Shown: positions 1 to 5,285 of the stretch, in pieces | Layout of the letters: every line of letters starts with the position of its first letter | How positions within the stretch are numbered: position 1 is the stretch's first letter | NCBI GenBank assembly: GCA_012270635.1 | Contig: JAAXHX010000246.1 | Span: 1,875 to 11,422 of the forward strand | Reading direction: 5' to 3' | DNA from: Dehalococcoidia bacterium | GTDB lineage: Bacteria > Chloroflexota > Dehalococcoidia > Plut-88900 | DNA length: 9,548 nt | Notes under the pieces: model-generated | Database searches by the model: none | What the model was told of the DNA's origin: nothing | What the model saw: the letters and a program-made list of their open reading frames with translations, nothing else | Made by a program: the position numbers and the translations under genes

Positions 1-862
1 CCTGCTGACGCTGGCGGAGGAAGTCCTCCAGGCTCTTGATGATCTCGTCAGACCGGAGGGGCTCTTCCTCCTTGTCTTCCTTGACCTGGAGGGCGCTTTC
101 GAGTTGGCGGACGTAGCGTCGCAGCTTCGGGTTTTGGGAGAGGGCCTGCTCTACCTGCTTGTCTAGGCGGTTGCCACGGCGGCGCAGGTCTCGGAGGTCG
201 ATCTCTATGCCGAGAATGGGCAGGAGCCGGTCCAGGACGGCGTGCCACGCCTTGGGGTTGGCGGTGGGGAGGTAGTGAGGGGTCCCGGTCCAGAGGCTTA
301 TGCTGGGTATTCCTAGCTCGACGCAAGCGTGCTCAAGGACGGAGTGGATGGAGACCGGTCCGTCGTAGTCAGTGAATTGCAGGTCGAACTCTTCCAGGGT
401 GGCGCGCATGCCGCTGTCGTTGACGGCGGCGGAAACGATGGGGTCCCGGGTGTGGGGTGTGGAGTCGTAGAAGCTGCCGAGGAGGATCAGCTCGTCGGGG
501 TCGCTTTCCTGGAAGGCGGAGAAGAAGTCCTCGGCGAACCGGCGCCATTTGAGGTGGGGCTCCGTGCCGAGAAACAGGACCACGTCGTGCTCTCCGGAGG
601 CGTTTTCCCAGTAGAAGAACTCGTTGGAGACGAACTTCAGGCTCTTGATTACGCCGTCGGTGATGACGCCGTGAGGCCGGGCGTTGGTGAAATCGAAGAA
701 GGGCTCGGGGTCGAACTCGGCGTACTTGGTGGGGTTCAACTTGCTCTTCAAATAAGCAACGGCTCCCGACGAGATCTCGCCGGCGTTGGCCCAGCCGGAA
801 AACCCGGCGACGACCTTGGGCTTCCGCAGCTCGGGGTATTCGTGGAAGATGAGGTTGCTCAT
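1..862 (-). CDS. PAC2 family protein (partial, C-terminus off the window)
   Basis: I read about 287 residues from an ATG at 862-860 (N-terminus MSNLIFHEYPELRKP) with no stop before the left edge, so the C-terminus is missing. The family call rests on an N-terminal GFSGWANAGE stretch (about residues 19-28), LLGSFYDSTPHTRDP in the middle, and SLWTGTPHYLPTANPKAW in the last third. The last is the PHY...NPKA signature of the PAC2 (proteasome assembly chaperone 2) fold as found in actinobacterial and other bacterial members. A charged, probably helical or coiled tail follows (ESALQVKEDKEEEP). PAC2 proteins assist proteasome assembly in eukaryotes; the role of bacterial members is not settled, and I infer no more than a cytosolic fold. 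An AGGA lies a few bases upstream of the start. The gene is divergent from the Ldh_2 gene across 180 bp. No ATP-grasp domain is visible. Confidence 0.85.
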   Translation of the reverse strand, partial: MSNLIFHEYPELRKPKVVAGFSGWANAGEISSGAVAYLKSKLNPTKYAEFDPEPFFDFTNARPHGVITDGVIKSLKFVSNEFFYWENASGEHDVVLFLGTEPHLKWRRFAEDFFSAFQESDPDELILLGSFYDSTPHTRDPIVSAAVNDSGMRATLEEFDLQFTDYDGPVSIHSVLEHACVELGIPSISLWTGTPHYLPTANPKAWHAVLDRLLPILGIEIDLRDLRRRGNRLDKQVEQALSQNPKLRRYVRQLESALQVKEDKEEEPLRSDEIIKSLEDFLRQRQQ

Positions 863-965
863 GGAGGGTTCCTATCGTGCGTAGAAACGGCGAGGACGCG
901 ACGGCACTGGGGCGGGGCTCGGGTGGGCCGGTCAGTCCAGTATACCAGCACCGGACGGATGAGGG

Positions 966-1004
966 CTATTGACGGGGCAGGCGTTGTTGCACGAGGGTCA
1001 ATAG
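966..1004. promoter_or_regulatory. Perfect 8-bp inverted repeat, candidate operator
   Basis: CTATTGAC (966-973) and its exact reverse complement GTCAATAG (997-1004) are separated by 23 bp in the region between the divergent PAC2 and Ldh_2 genes. The left arm contains a TTGAC resembling a -35 element. The arms lie about two helical turns or more apart, which suits a dimeric or looping regulator better than a tight hairpin. That use is an inference; only the symmetry is seen. Confidence 0.45.
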
Positions 1005-1017
1005 AAAGGGGTAGAAT
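987..1017 (+). promoter_or_regulatory. Weak candidate promoter for the Ldh_2 gene
   Basis: TAGAAT at 1012-1017 matches TATAAT at 5 of 6 positions and lies 25 bp before the ATG. The best -35 at a tolerable distance is TTGCAC (987-992), with a long 19-bp spacer and only 3 of 6 matches. If real, it would give a very short leader, and the inverted repeat at 966-1004 would overlap the -35 region. Confidence 0.3.
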
Positions 1018-1042
1018 TCGGGGCCGAAACCCGGGGGGAGAG

Positions 1043-2137
1043 ATGAACGAGTACACCTACTTTGAGGCCGGTGAACTGCACCGGCTGGCAAGATCAGTCC
1101 TGGAGGGGTGCGGGATGAGGAGAGAGGATGCGGATATCGGGGCGGGGGCGCTGCTGTATGCCGACCTGCGGGGCATCGATTCCCATGGCGTCGCCCACCT
1201 CTCCGCGCACCAGTCCTACGTGCGAGGGCTGAGGAACGGGAACGTCAATCCGAGGCCCGAGTTAAAGATAGTCAGCGACGGCCCGACTACATCCCTGATA
1301 GACGGGGACGGGGGGCTGGGACCCGTGGTGGCCCACCGGGCAATGGAGACGGCTATTGAGAAGGCGAGGCGCTGGGGGGTGGGGCTGGTGGGGGTGTGCA
1401 ACAGCCGGCACTACGGGTCGGCGGGATACTATGCGGAGATGGCGTTGCCCCACGACATGATCGGAATCTCGATGACACAGGCGTCGCCGGCGGTGCTGCC
1501 GACGTTCGGGGCGAAGCGCAAGCTGGGCACCAATGCCATGAGCTTTGCAATTCCCGCGGGTGAAGAGCCGCCGTACGTGCTGGATATGGCCACCAGCGCG
1601 GTGGCCGTAGGGAAGCTGGAACTGGCGCGAAGGAAGTCGGAGCCGATACCCGTGGGGTGGGCCGTGGACTCGGAGGGAATGGATACAACGGACCCGAATG
1701 ATTACTGGAACGGTGGGGCGCTCGTTCCCCTGGGCTCGACGCCGGAGTTGAGCAGCTACAAGGGTTTCGGGCTGGGGATGCTGGTGGACATCCTATCGGG
1801 GGCGCTGACGGGGGCGGGCTTCGGGGCGACGATGGAAAGGGAGAAGCGGGTTGTGGGGCATTTCCTCGGGGCCTTCCGGGTGGACGGGTTCCGGCCCGTG
1901 GAAGAGTTCAAGGCGATGATGGACGAGATGATACGGGACATGAGGTCGACGCCCCGGGTCCGCCCCGACCAGCCGGTGTTGATACCCGGACAGAGGGAGA
2001 ACGAGACCCGGTTGGAGAGGCTTCGGGACGGGGTGCCCCTCCACGAGGAGGTCGTGGAGGCCCTGAAGACGTATGCCGAGGAGTTCGGCATTGAATTTCC
2101 ATGCGCCAAAAACGGCCCGGTATGTCGGGAGCGGTAG
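1043..2137 (+). CDS. Ldh_2 family NAD(P)-dependent oxidoreductase (malate/L-lactate/ureidoglycolate or cyclic-imino-acid dehydrogenase type)
   Basis: 364 residues, close to the usual family length of about 330-360. Diagnostic stretches in order are RGIDSHGVAHL (43-53), with the conserved DSHG and its histidine; GVCNSRHYGSAGYYAEMA (117-134); GTNAMSFAIPA (162-172); DMATSAVAVGKLELA (181-195), a nucleotide-binding region; and YKGFGLGMLVDILSGAL (239-255). Known members oxidise malate, L-lactate, ureidoglycolate or sulfolactate, or reduce delta1-piperideine-2-carboxylate and delta1-pyrroline-2-carboxylate. The substrate here cannot be read from sequence. The frame is open back to 329, but that stretch is antisense to the PAC2 gene. 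The ATG at 1043 follows GGGGGGAGAG and begins the recognisable domain. The stop codon is directly followed by the next gene's ATG (TAGATG), so the two are probably one transcript. A cysteine-containing tail (about 354-364) extends past the conserved domain. Confidence 0.9.
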   Translation: MNEYTYFEAGELHRLARSVLEGCGMRREDADIGAGALLYADLRGIDSHGVAHLSAHQSYVRGLRNGNVNPRPELKIVSDGPTTSLIDGDGGLGPVVAHRAMETAIEKARRWGVGLVGVCNSRHYGSAGYYAEMALPHDMIGISMTQASPAVLPTFGAKRKLGTNAMSFAIPAGEEPPYVLDMATSAVAVGKLELARRKSEPIPVGWAVDSEGMDTTDPNDYWNGGALVPLGSTPELSSYKGFGLGMLVDILSGALTGAGFGATMEREKRVVGHFLGAFRVDGFRPVEEFKAMMDEMIRDMRSTPRVRPDQPVLIPGQRENETRLERLRDGVPLHEEVVEALKTYAEEFGIEFPCAKNGPVCRER

Positions 2138-2971
2138 ATGGGCGAGATAAGAAAAATAGCGATACTGGGCGCGGGCCGTTATTCGGAGGCGCTGCTGCAG
2201 GTCATGGCGTCGGAGGAAGAGAAGGCCAGGGGAGTGGAAGTGGTCGCGACGCATCGCAGAGCCGAGCGTCGGGAGGAGGTTGCCAGGAAGTTTGGGGTTC
2301 CGGTGATGGAGTCGAATCGGGAGGCTTGCCATGGGGCGGATATGGTCATACCCCTGGTCAGGCCGGAGCAGATGGCCGCGCTGATGGTGGAGGTCGGGCC
2401 GGTTATCCGAGAGAGTCAAATCGTGGCGACGGGCGCAGCGTCGATACCCTTGTCCTGGTACCGGCAGTTTCTCAAGTCTCCATGCACCCTGGCCTGGGTG
2501 TTTACGCCGGTCTTTATGGGGAGCGGGGAGGGCTACATAGCCATGACCTTCGAACCGGGGACCCGGGCGGATAGGGTAGAGGAGCTGAAGGAGTACTGGG
2601 GCAGGTTCGGGAACGAGATCATGATGCTGGAAGATGGGATGCAGGACGCTTTCACTATCCTGCAGTCGTGCAGCCAGTTCTTCCTGTATCCCGTGGTGAA
2701 GGCGATGGTCGCCTATGGTCGGGGGGCGGGGATGTCGGTGAAGGACGCGCAGGCGGTGTCGCTGGCAACGCTGCGGTGCACCGCCATGGCGCTGGAGAGC
2801 GTGGACTGCTCCCCCGAGGCGCTGGAAGCATTCATGGACTACGCCCGCGTGCCGGGGAACATGACCTTCGAGGGGCTGAAAGCGCTGGAAAGTCGGAGTG
2901 TGGAAGGAGCGTACAGGGAGTGCCTCGCGGCGGCGCAGCGGCAGTCGGAGGCCAACAGGTTGGGGCTATAG
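2138..2971 (+). CDS. Pyrroline-5-carboxylate reductase-like NAD(P)-binding protein
   Basis: 277 residues, the length of a typical ProC. The N-terminus is a Rossmann fold with IAILGAGRYSEALL (7-20, GxGxxxEAL as in ProC). MVIPLVRPEQM (69-79) aligns with the ProC V(K/R)P segment. The C-terminal half matches the P5CR dimerisation domain, ending in PGNMTFEGLKALE (239-251), where ProC has PGGTT-x-x-GL-x-x-LE. Two signatures are altered: that PGGTT reads PGNMT, and the SGSGPAY helix start reads LQSCSQFFL (175-183). It is therefore a paralog with a probably changed substrate rather than a confident proline-biosynthetic enzyme. It starts right at the stop of the Ldh_2 gene, with GGGAG just upstream inside that gene, implying coupled translation. 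Its own stop overlaps the stop of the convergent RraA-like gene. An imine or 2-oxo acid substrate shared with the Ldh_2 protein is possible but unproven. Confidence 0.75.
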   Translation: MGEIRKIAILGAGRYSEALLQVMASEEEKARGVEVVATHRRAERREEVARKFGVPVMESNREACHGADMVIPLVRPEQMAALMVEVGPVIRESQIVATGAASIPLSWYRQFLKSPCTLAWVFTPVFMGSGEGYIAMTFEPGTRADRVEELKEYWGRFGNEIMMLEDGMQDAFTILQSCSQFFLYPVVKAMVAYGRGAGMSVKDAQAVSLATLRCTAMALESVDCSPEALEAFMDYARVPGNMTFEGLKALESRSVEGAYRECLAAAQRQSEANRLGL

Positions 2972-3670
2972 GGAGTTAGAGGGGCGGGGCCTCGACATAA
3001 GCTGCTGGAGCTTGTCCATGTTGAAGTCGGGAGACTTGCAAAGCTCGATGATGGGGCGCTCCCAGTCTTCCATCTGCTGAGAGGCGTCGGCGACCCGGGC
3101 GGCTATCTCGGCGGGGATGGTGATGACGCCGTGCTTGTCGCCGTGAACAAGGTCGCCGGGTCGGACCTCCACTCCCCCGACGGTTACCGGGCAGCCCACG
3201 GCCTCCAGGTGAACGTAGGCGTGGGAGACGAGCACCTCGGAGGCGAAGAAGTGGAAGCCCAGATCTTCGACTTCGTCCAGGTCGCGCACACCACCGTCGG
3301 TGACCGTGCCCACGCACCCAAGGGCCTTGTGGACGTTGCCGTTGACCTCGCCCCAGAAGGAGCCGATGGCGTTGGGGTAATCCAGGTCCTTGATTACTAC
3401 GACCCGGGGCCCCGAGATGCTGTTCACGTGCTCCCAGAGGTCTCGGGCCGAGGACCCCTGGCCCTTGAAAGCGGGTGATCGGGCGCTGATCACGGCGGTG
3501 CAGGCATAGCCGACCATGTTGCCGAGGCTCGGCAGGATGCACCTGATCTCGGGGCCCATAAAACCGACGCTCCGGGACTGGATGTCAAAGGTCTCGATGG
3601 CGTTGGCTATGGTGGGGGCGGTTATGCTTCGGAGGGGCTCAAGTTGGGAGGGCGTCAATGTGGTAGGCAT
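2966..3670 (-). CDS. RraA family protein (HMG/CHA aldolase or oxaloacetate decarboxylase-like)
   Basis: 234 residues with the RraA/dimethylmenaquinone-methyltransferase-like fold signature. GCVGTVTDGGVRD (118-130) carries the Arg-Asp pair (R129, D130) that binds substrate and divalent metal in 4-hydroxy-4-methyl-2-oxoglutarate (HMG) aldolases. FWGEVNGNVHKALG (105-118) supplies the upstream loop. PGDLVHGDKHGVITIP (171-186) is the conserved GDxVxxDxxGV segment. Family members cleave HMG or 4-carboxy-4-hydroxy-2-oxoadipate, or decarboxylate oxaloacetate; E. coli RraA itself inhibits RNase E. The intact RD pair favours an enzyme rather than an inhibitor. The start at 3670 is supported by AAGGAG five bases upstream (3676-3681 on the opposite strand). 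It converges on the P5CR-like gene with a 6-bp overlap. Together with the Ldh_2 gene it suggests 2-oxo-acid catabolism, but it is not in the same transcript. Confidence 0.85.
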   Translation of the reverse strand: MPTTLTPSQLEPLRSITAPTIANAIETFDIQSRSVGFMGPEIRCILPSLGNMVGYACTAVISARSPAFKGQGSSARDLWEHVNSISGPRVVVIKDLDYPNAIGSFWGEVNGNVHKALGCVGTVTDGGVRDLDEVEDLGFHFFASEVLVSHAYVHLEAVGCPVTVGGVEVRPGDLVHGDKHGVITIPAEIAARVADASQQMEDWERPIIELCKSPDFNMDKLQQLMSRPRPSNSL

Positions 3671-3712
3671 GTCTACTCCTTAGGCGGCTCGTACGTTCGG
3701 GCTGTATGGTAG

Positions 3713-3737
3713 CCTTGCCCGGCCTGCCGGGGCAAGG
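3713..3737. repeat. Hairpin-forming repeat (CCTTGCCC...GGGCAAGG)
   Basis: CCTTGCCC (3713-3720) and GGGCAAGG (3730-3737) are perfect reverse complements. The stem extends inward through GGC/GCC with one extra G, leaving a tiny loop. It is the first of four adjacent hairpin units in the non-coding stretch 3671-4055. No U-tract follows, so it looks like a palindromic repeat unit rather than a standard terminator. Confidence 0.6.
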
Positions 3738-3777
3738 GGATGGATTCCGGCTCGAGGGCCGGAATGGCGGATGAAGG
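3736..3777. repeat. Dispersed-type hairpin repeat, copy A
   Basis: A unit beginning GGGGATGGATTCCGG contains the perfect inverted repeat ATTCCGGC (3744-3751) / GCCGGAAT (3758-3765) around a 6-nt loop. Copy B at 3838-3878 has the same unit with a handful of substitutions and one deletion. This ATTCC...GGAAT-GRCGGA palindrome is of the short interspersed kind that occurs in many copies in several bacterial genomes. Antisense reading gives spurious proteins with repeated IPA..PESIP. Confidence 0.7.
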
Positions 3778-3793
3778 GTAGGGGCCCTGTCCC

Positions 3794-3827
3794 CCGCTCG
3801 ACCCTTCGAGAGCCTCAGGGTGAGCGG
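3794..3827. repeat. CCCTTCGA-type palindromic repeat
   Basis: CCGCTC (3794-3799) pairs with GAGCGG (3822-3827), and ACCCT (3801-3805) with AGGGT (3817-3821), giving an 11-bp stem with one bulged G at 3800. Outer GGGGCC (3781-3786) and GGCCCC (3826-3831) offer an alternative pairing. The sequence resembles the CCCTTCGACAGGCTCAGGG-type repeat seen scattered in many bacterial genomes. Its presence between copies A and B shows that at least two repeat families are interleaved here. Confidence 0.65.
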
Positions 3828-3837
3828 CCCCTGCCCC

Positions 3838-3878
3838 GGGGATGGATTCCGGATCGGAGGCTGGAATGACGGAGAAGG
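3838..3878. repeat. Dispersed-type hairpin repeat, copy B
   Basis: The second copy of the 3736-3777 unit lies about 102 bp downstream in the same orientation. Its arms ATTCCGG (3846-3852) and CTGGAAT (3861-3867) pair with one G-U wobble. The first 15 bases are identical to copy A, and the loop differs at four of 15 positions. The preserved pairing suggests selection or descent as a structural element. Confidence 0.7.
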
Positions 3879-3965
3879 GGGTCGGAATCAGCACGAGTGG
3901 GGGGCCGCCCCACGCATCTTTGACGGATGCGGGGAGATTGGAGGGAAGGATTGCTGGGGGGTGTC

Positions 3966-3995
3966 TTGCTAAAGATGAGGGCAAATCAATATAAT
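3966..3995 (+). promoter_or_regulatory. Strong sigma70-type promoter of the small membrane protein gene
   Basis: An exact TATAAT -10 (3990-3995) lies 18 bp after TTGCTA (3966-3971; 4 of 6 matches to TTGACA). It sits in a locally AT-rich patch of a GC-rich region. Transcription would start near 4002, giving a leader of about 54 nt. This is the best promoter match in the window. Confidence 0.65.
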
Positions 3996-4004
3996 CTATG
4001 CAGA

Positions 4005-4019
4005 GGGGTCATAAACCCC
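4005..4019 (+). promoter_or_regulatory. Small hairpin at the predicted 5' end of the transcript
   Basis: GGGGT (4005-4009) and ACCCC (4015-4019) form a 5-bp stem around the loop CATAA, only a few nucleotides from the predicted start of transcription. A 5'-terminal stem of this kind can protect an mRNA from 5'-end-dependent decay; that role is an inference. It is too short to be a riboswitch on its own. Confidence 0.4.
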
Positions 4020-4055
4020 CAGAGCCTTCGATTTCCGGGTAAAGAGGTAGCAGAT

Positions 4056-4160
4056 ATGAAGAAGAAGTTTATCCTGATTGCGCTGATTGCCGCGGTAGTG
4101 GGCGCTGCAGCCAAGATACTAAGGGGCCGCATGGCCAACAAGGACGCGGAAGCCGACTAG
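4056..4160 (+). CDS. Small single-pass membrane protein (34 aa)
   Basis: The reading frame encodes MKKKFILIALIAAVVGAA followed by AKILRGRMANKDAEAD. Three lysines precede a hydrophobic segment (about residues 5-19), then a basic patch (K20, R23, R25) and an acidic end. This is one short transmembrane helix, or an uncleaved signal anchor, with few residues on either side. The frame is open further upstream (from 3927), but only the ATG at 4056 is supported: AGAGGTAG lies about 8 bases before it, and a strong promoter at 3966-3995 gives a transcript starting after the upstream ATG. The gene is alone on its strand, followed by a hairpin at 4183-4210. Short proteins of similar layout (for example the DLW-39 type) exist in other phyla, but I do not claim homology. 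Function unknown. Confidence 0.65.
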   Translation: MKKKFILIALIAAVVGAAAKILRGRMANKDAEAD

Positions 4161-4182
4161 CGTCGCTCTTCCTGTCAGTAGC

Positions 4183-4210
4183 CTCCCGAGGCGTGACGGG
4201 ACCTCGGGAG
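4183..4210. terminator. Hairpin between convergent genes, possible bidirectional terminator
   Basis: CTCCCGAGG (4183-4191) and CCTCGGGAG (4202-4210) form a perfect 9-bp stem with a 10-nt loop. It lies 22 bp after the stop of the small membrane protein gene and 37 bp after the stop of the hem operon on the other strand. No U-tract follows in either direction, so it may act with Rho or as an mRNA 3'-end stabiliser. CTCTT (4166-4170) and AAGAG (4211-4215) could add an outer helix. Confidence 0.5.
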
Positions 4211-4247
4211 AAGAGTTAAAACCGGGCAGCCGACGCGAGTTGGGACG

Positions 4248-5249
4248 CTAGACGAAATACCTGACGCGTTCCTTCTTGTATTCCTTGGTGCTGAACAGGA
4301 TTTCGTATTCGCTTACGCCCGTTCTTTCCGATATCTTCTCGGCGATGCTCCGGCACTTGTCGTCGCTGCGCGAGTGGACCATGCTGAAGAGGTTGTAGGG
4401 CCAGTCCGGGTAGGTGGGCCTCTGGTAGCAGTGGCTGACCTGGGGAAACGAAGCCGCAATCTCTCCCACGCTCCTAATCCGCTCTTCGGGCACTTTCCAG
4501 CAGACCATGCCGTTGGAAGTGAACCCAGCGTTCTGATGCCGGAGGACGGCGGCAAACCGGCGCATTAGCCCCGCTTCCTGGAACCAGGCTATTTTCGCCA
4601 GCAGTCCGGGAACGGTCATTCCCAACTTTTCGGCCATGCCGTCGAAGGGGCGCGTGGTCAAGGGCACGTCTTCCTGAAGCTCCCGAACGAAGGCCCGGTC
4701 CTCATCGGTGAGAGGGCCGGGGGCGGGTCTGGACTTCTTGGCGCTGCGCCGCTCGGGTTCCAGCTTCTCCTCGTCCCTGGTCATGTCCAGCTTCACGCCA
4801 ATCTTGAAGAGATGCTTGGTTGGGAGGAGGCGATACGTCTCGGCGCCGGCGCGGGCGGCCAGGGCGTCGAGCTCCGTTTCGAGCTCACTTTCTGGGGGAA
4901 CGGCCAGGGTGAACCAGATGTTGAAGTAGTGGTCGCGCTTGTAGTTGTGGCTGACCCCCGGATGTTCGCTAATGACGTCGGCCACGGCGTCGACGCGGTC
5001 CTCCGGGGCACGGACGGCAACGAGGGAGCTCTTGTAGCCGAGGCGACGGGTGTCGAATATGGCGTTAAGCTCCCTGATGATGGCCTCGTCCTTGAGCTTG
5101 GCGATAAGCTCGATGACCTCTTCCTCGGAAAGCCCGAGCCGCGAACCGATGTCGGCGAAGGGCGTTTCGACGAGGGGGAAGTCCCACTGGAGGATGTTCA
5201 GGAGCTCTTTTTCGGTGGCGGTGAGGTGGGGGGTTGTCTTGGCGACCAT
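4248..5249 (-). CDS. ahbAB: Siroheme decarboxylase, fused AhbA-AhbB type (Lrp/AsnC-like tandem)
   Basis: 333 residues made of two copies of the Lrp/AsnC-like unit (wHTH plus alpha/beta domain): about 8-155 and 178-333, joined by a charged linker (EEKLEPERRSAKKSR region). The first half has SHNYKRDHYFNIWFT (100-114); the second has SHCYQRPTYPDWPYNLFSM (272-290). These are hallmarks of the AhbA/AhbB and NirD/L/G/H proteins, not of ordinary Lrp regulators. Such enzymes remove the two acetate-derived carboxyls of siroheme at C12 and C18 to give 12,18-didecarboxysiroheme. That product feeds heme synthesis through AhbC and AhbD, or heme d1 synthesis in denitrifiers. AhbA and AhbB are usually separate subunits, so this is a natural fusion. 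GGAG lies five bases before the ATG. It is the last gene of the hem operon, 36 bp after the aldo/keto reductase gene. A plain transcription regulator is the less likely alternative. Confidence 0.85.
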   Translation of the reverse strand: MVAKTTPHLTATEKELLNILQWDFPLVETPFADIGSRLGLSEEEVIELIAKLKDEAIIRELNAIFDTRRLGYKSSLVAVRAPEDRVDAVADVISEHPGVSHNYKRDHYFNIWFTLAVPPESELETELDALAARAGAETYRLLPTKHLFKIGVKLDMTRDEEKLEPERRSAKKSRPAPGPLTDEDRAFVRELQEDVPLTTRPFDGMAEKLGMTVPGLLAKIAWFQEAGLMRRFAAVLRHQNAGFTSNGMVCWKVPEERIRSVGEIAASFPQVSHCYQRPTYPDWPYNLFSMVHSRSDDKCRSIAEKISERTGVSEYEILFSTKEYKKERVRYFV

Positions 5250-5285
5250 CTTTGCTCCGGGGTGTCGTATTGGGTCGGGGGCCGG

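Larger units (their letters stand above)
3671..4055. other. Non-coding stretch between the RraA-like gene and the small membrane protein gene
   Basis: These 385 bp hold, in order, the RraA-gene leader, four hairpin repeat units (3713-3878), about 85 bp in which I see nothing distinctive (3880-3965), and the promoter and leader of the small membrane protein gene. No tRNA, attachment site or transposase remnant was seen. Confidence 0.6.

Noticed and set aside
939..944. TATACT on the minus strand as a -10 for the PAC2 gene
   Set aside because: No acceptable -35 element was found 16-19 bp upstream on that strand, so I do not call a promoter.
329..1042. Upstream extension of the Ldh_2 reading frame to an ATG at 329
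   Set aside because: The extension is exactly antisense to the well-supported PAC2 gene, has valine/glycine-rich shadow composition, and the recognisable Ldh_2 domain starts just after the ATG at 1043.
2101..2574. 157-codon plus-strand frame overlapping the P5CR-like gene start
   Set aside because: Out-of-frame shadow rich in Gly, Arg and Asp; the P5CR-like frame has a Rossmann motif and tight spacing to the upstream gene.
3881..3922. Possible third copy of the GGAAT repeat and a GGGGCCGCCCC palindrome
   Set aside because: Only GGAAT and a short GC-rich symmetry are present, without a matching second arm, so this is not distinguishable from chance in this base composition.
3673..3984. 103-codon minus-strand open frame with repeated IPA..PESIP motifs
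   Set aside because: The peptide repeat is the translation of the hairpin repeat copies at 3736-3777 and 3838-3878. Such spurious proteins recur wherever these palindromes occur, and no ribosome site was seen.
4248..5249. Annotation as an Lrp/AsnC transcription regulator
   Set aside because: The tandem architecture, the HNYKRDH and WPYNLF motifs and the hem operon position match siroheme decarboxylases instead; the HTH fold is shared by both families.
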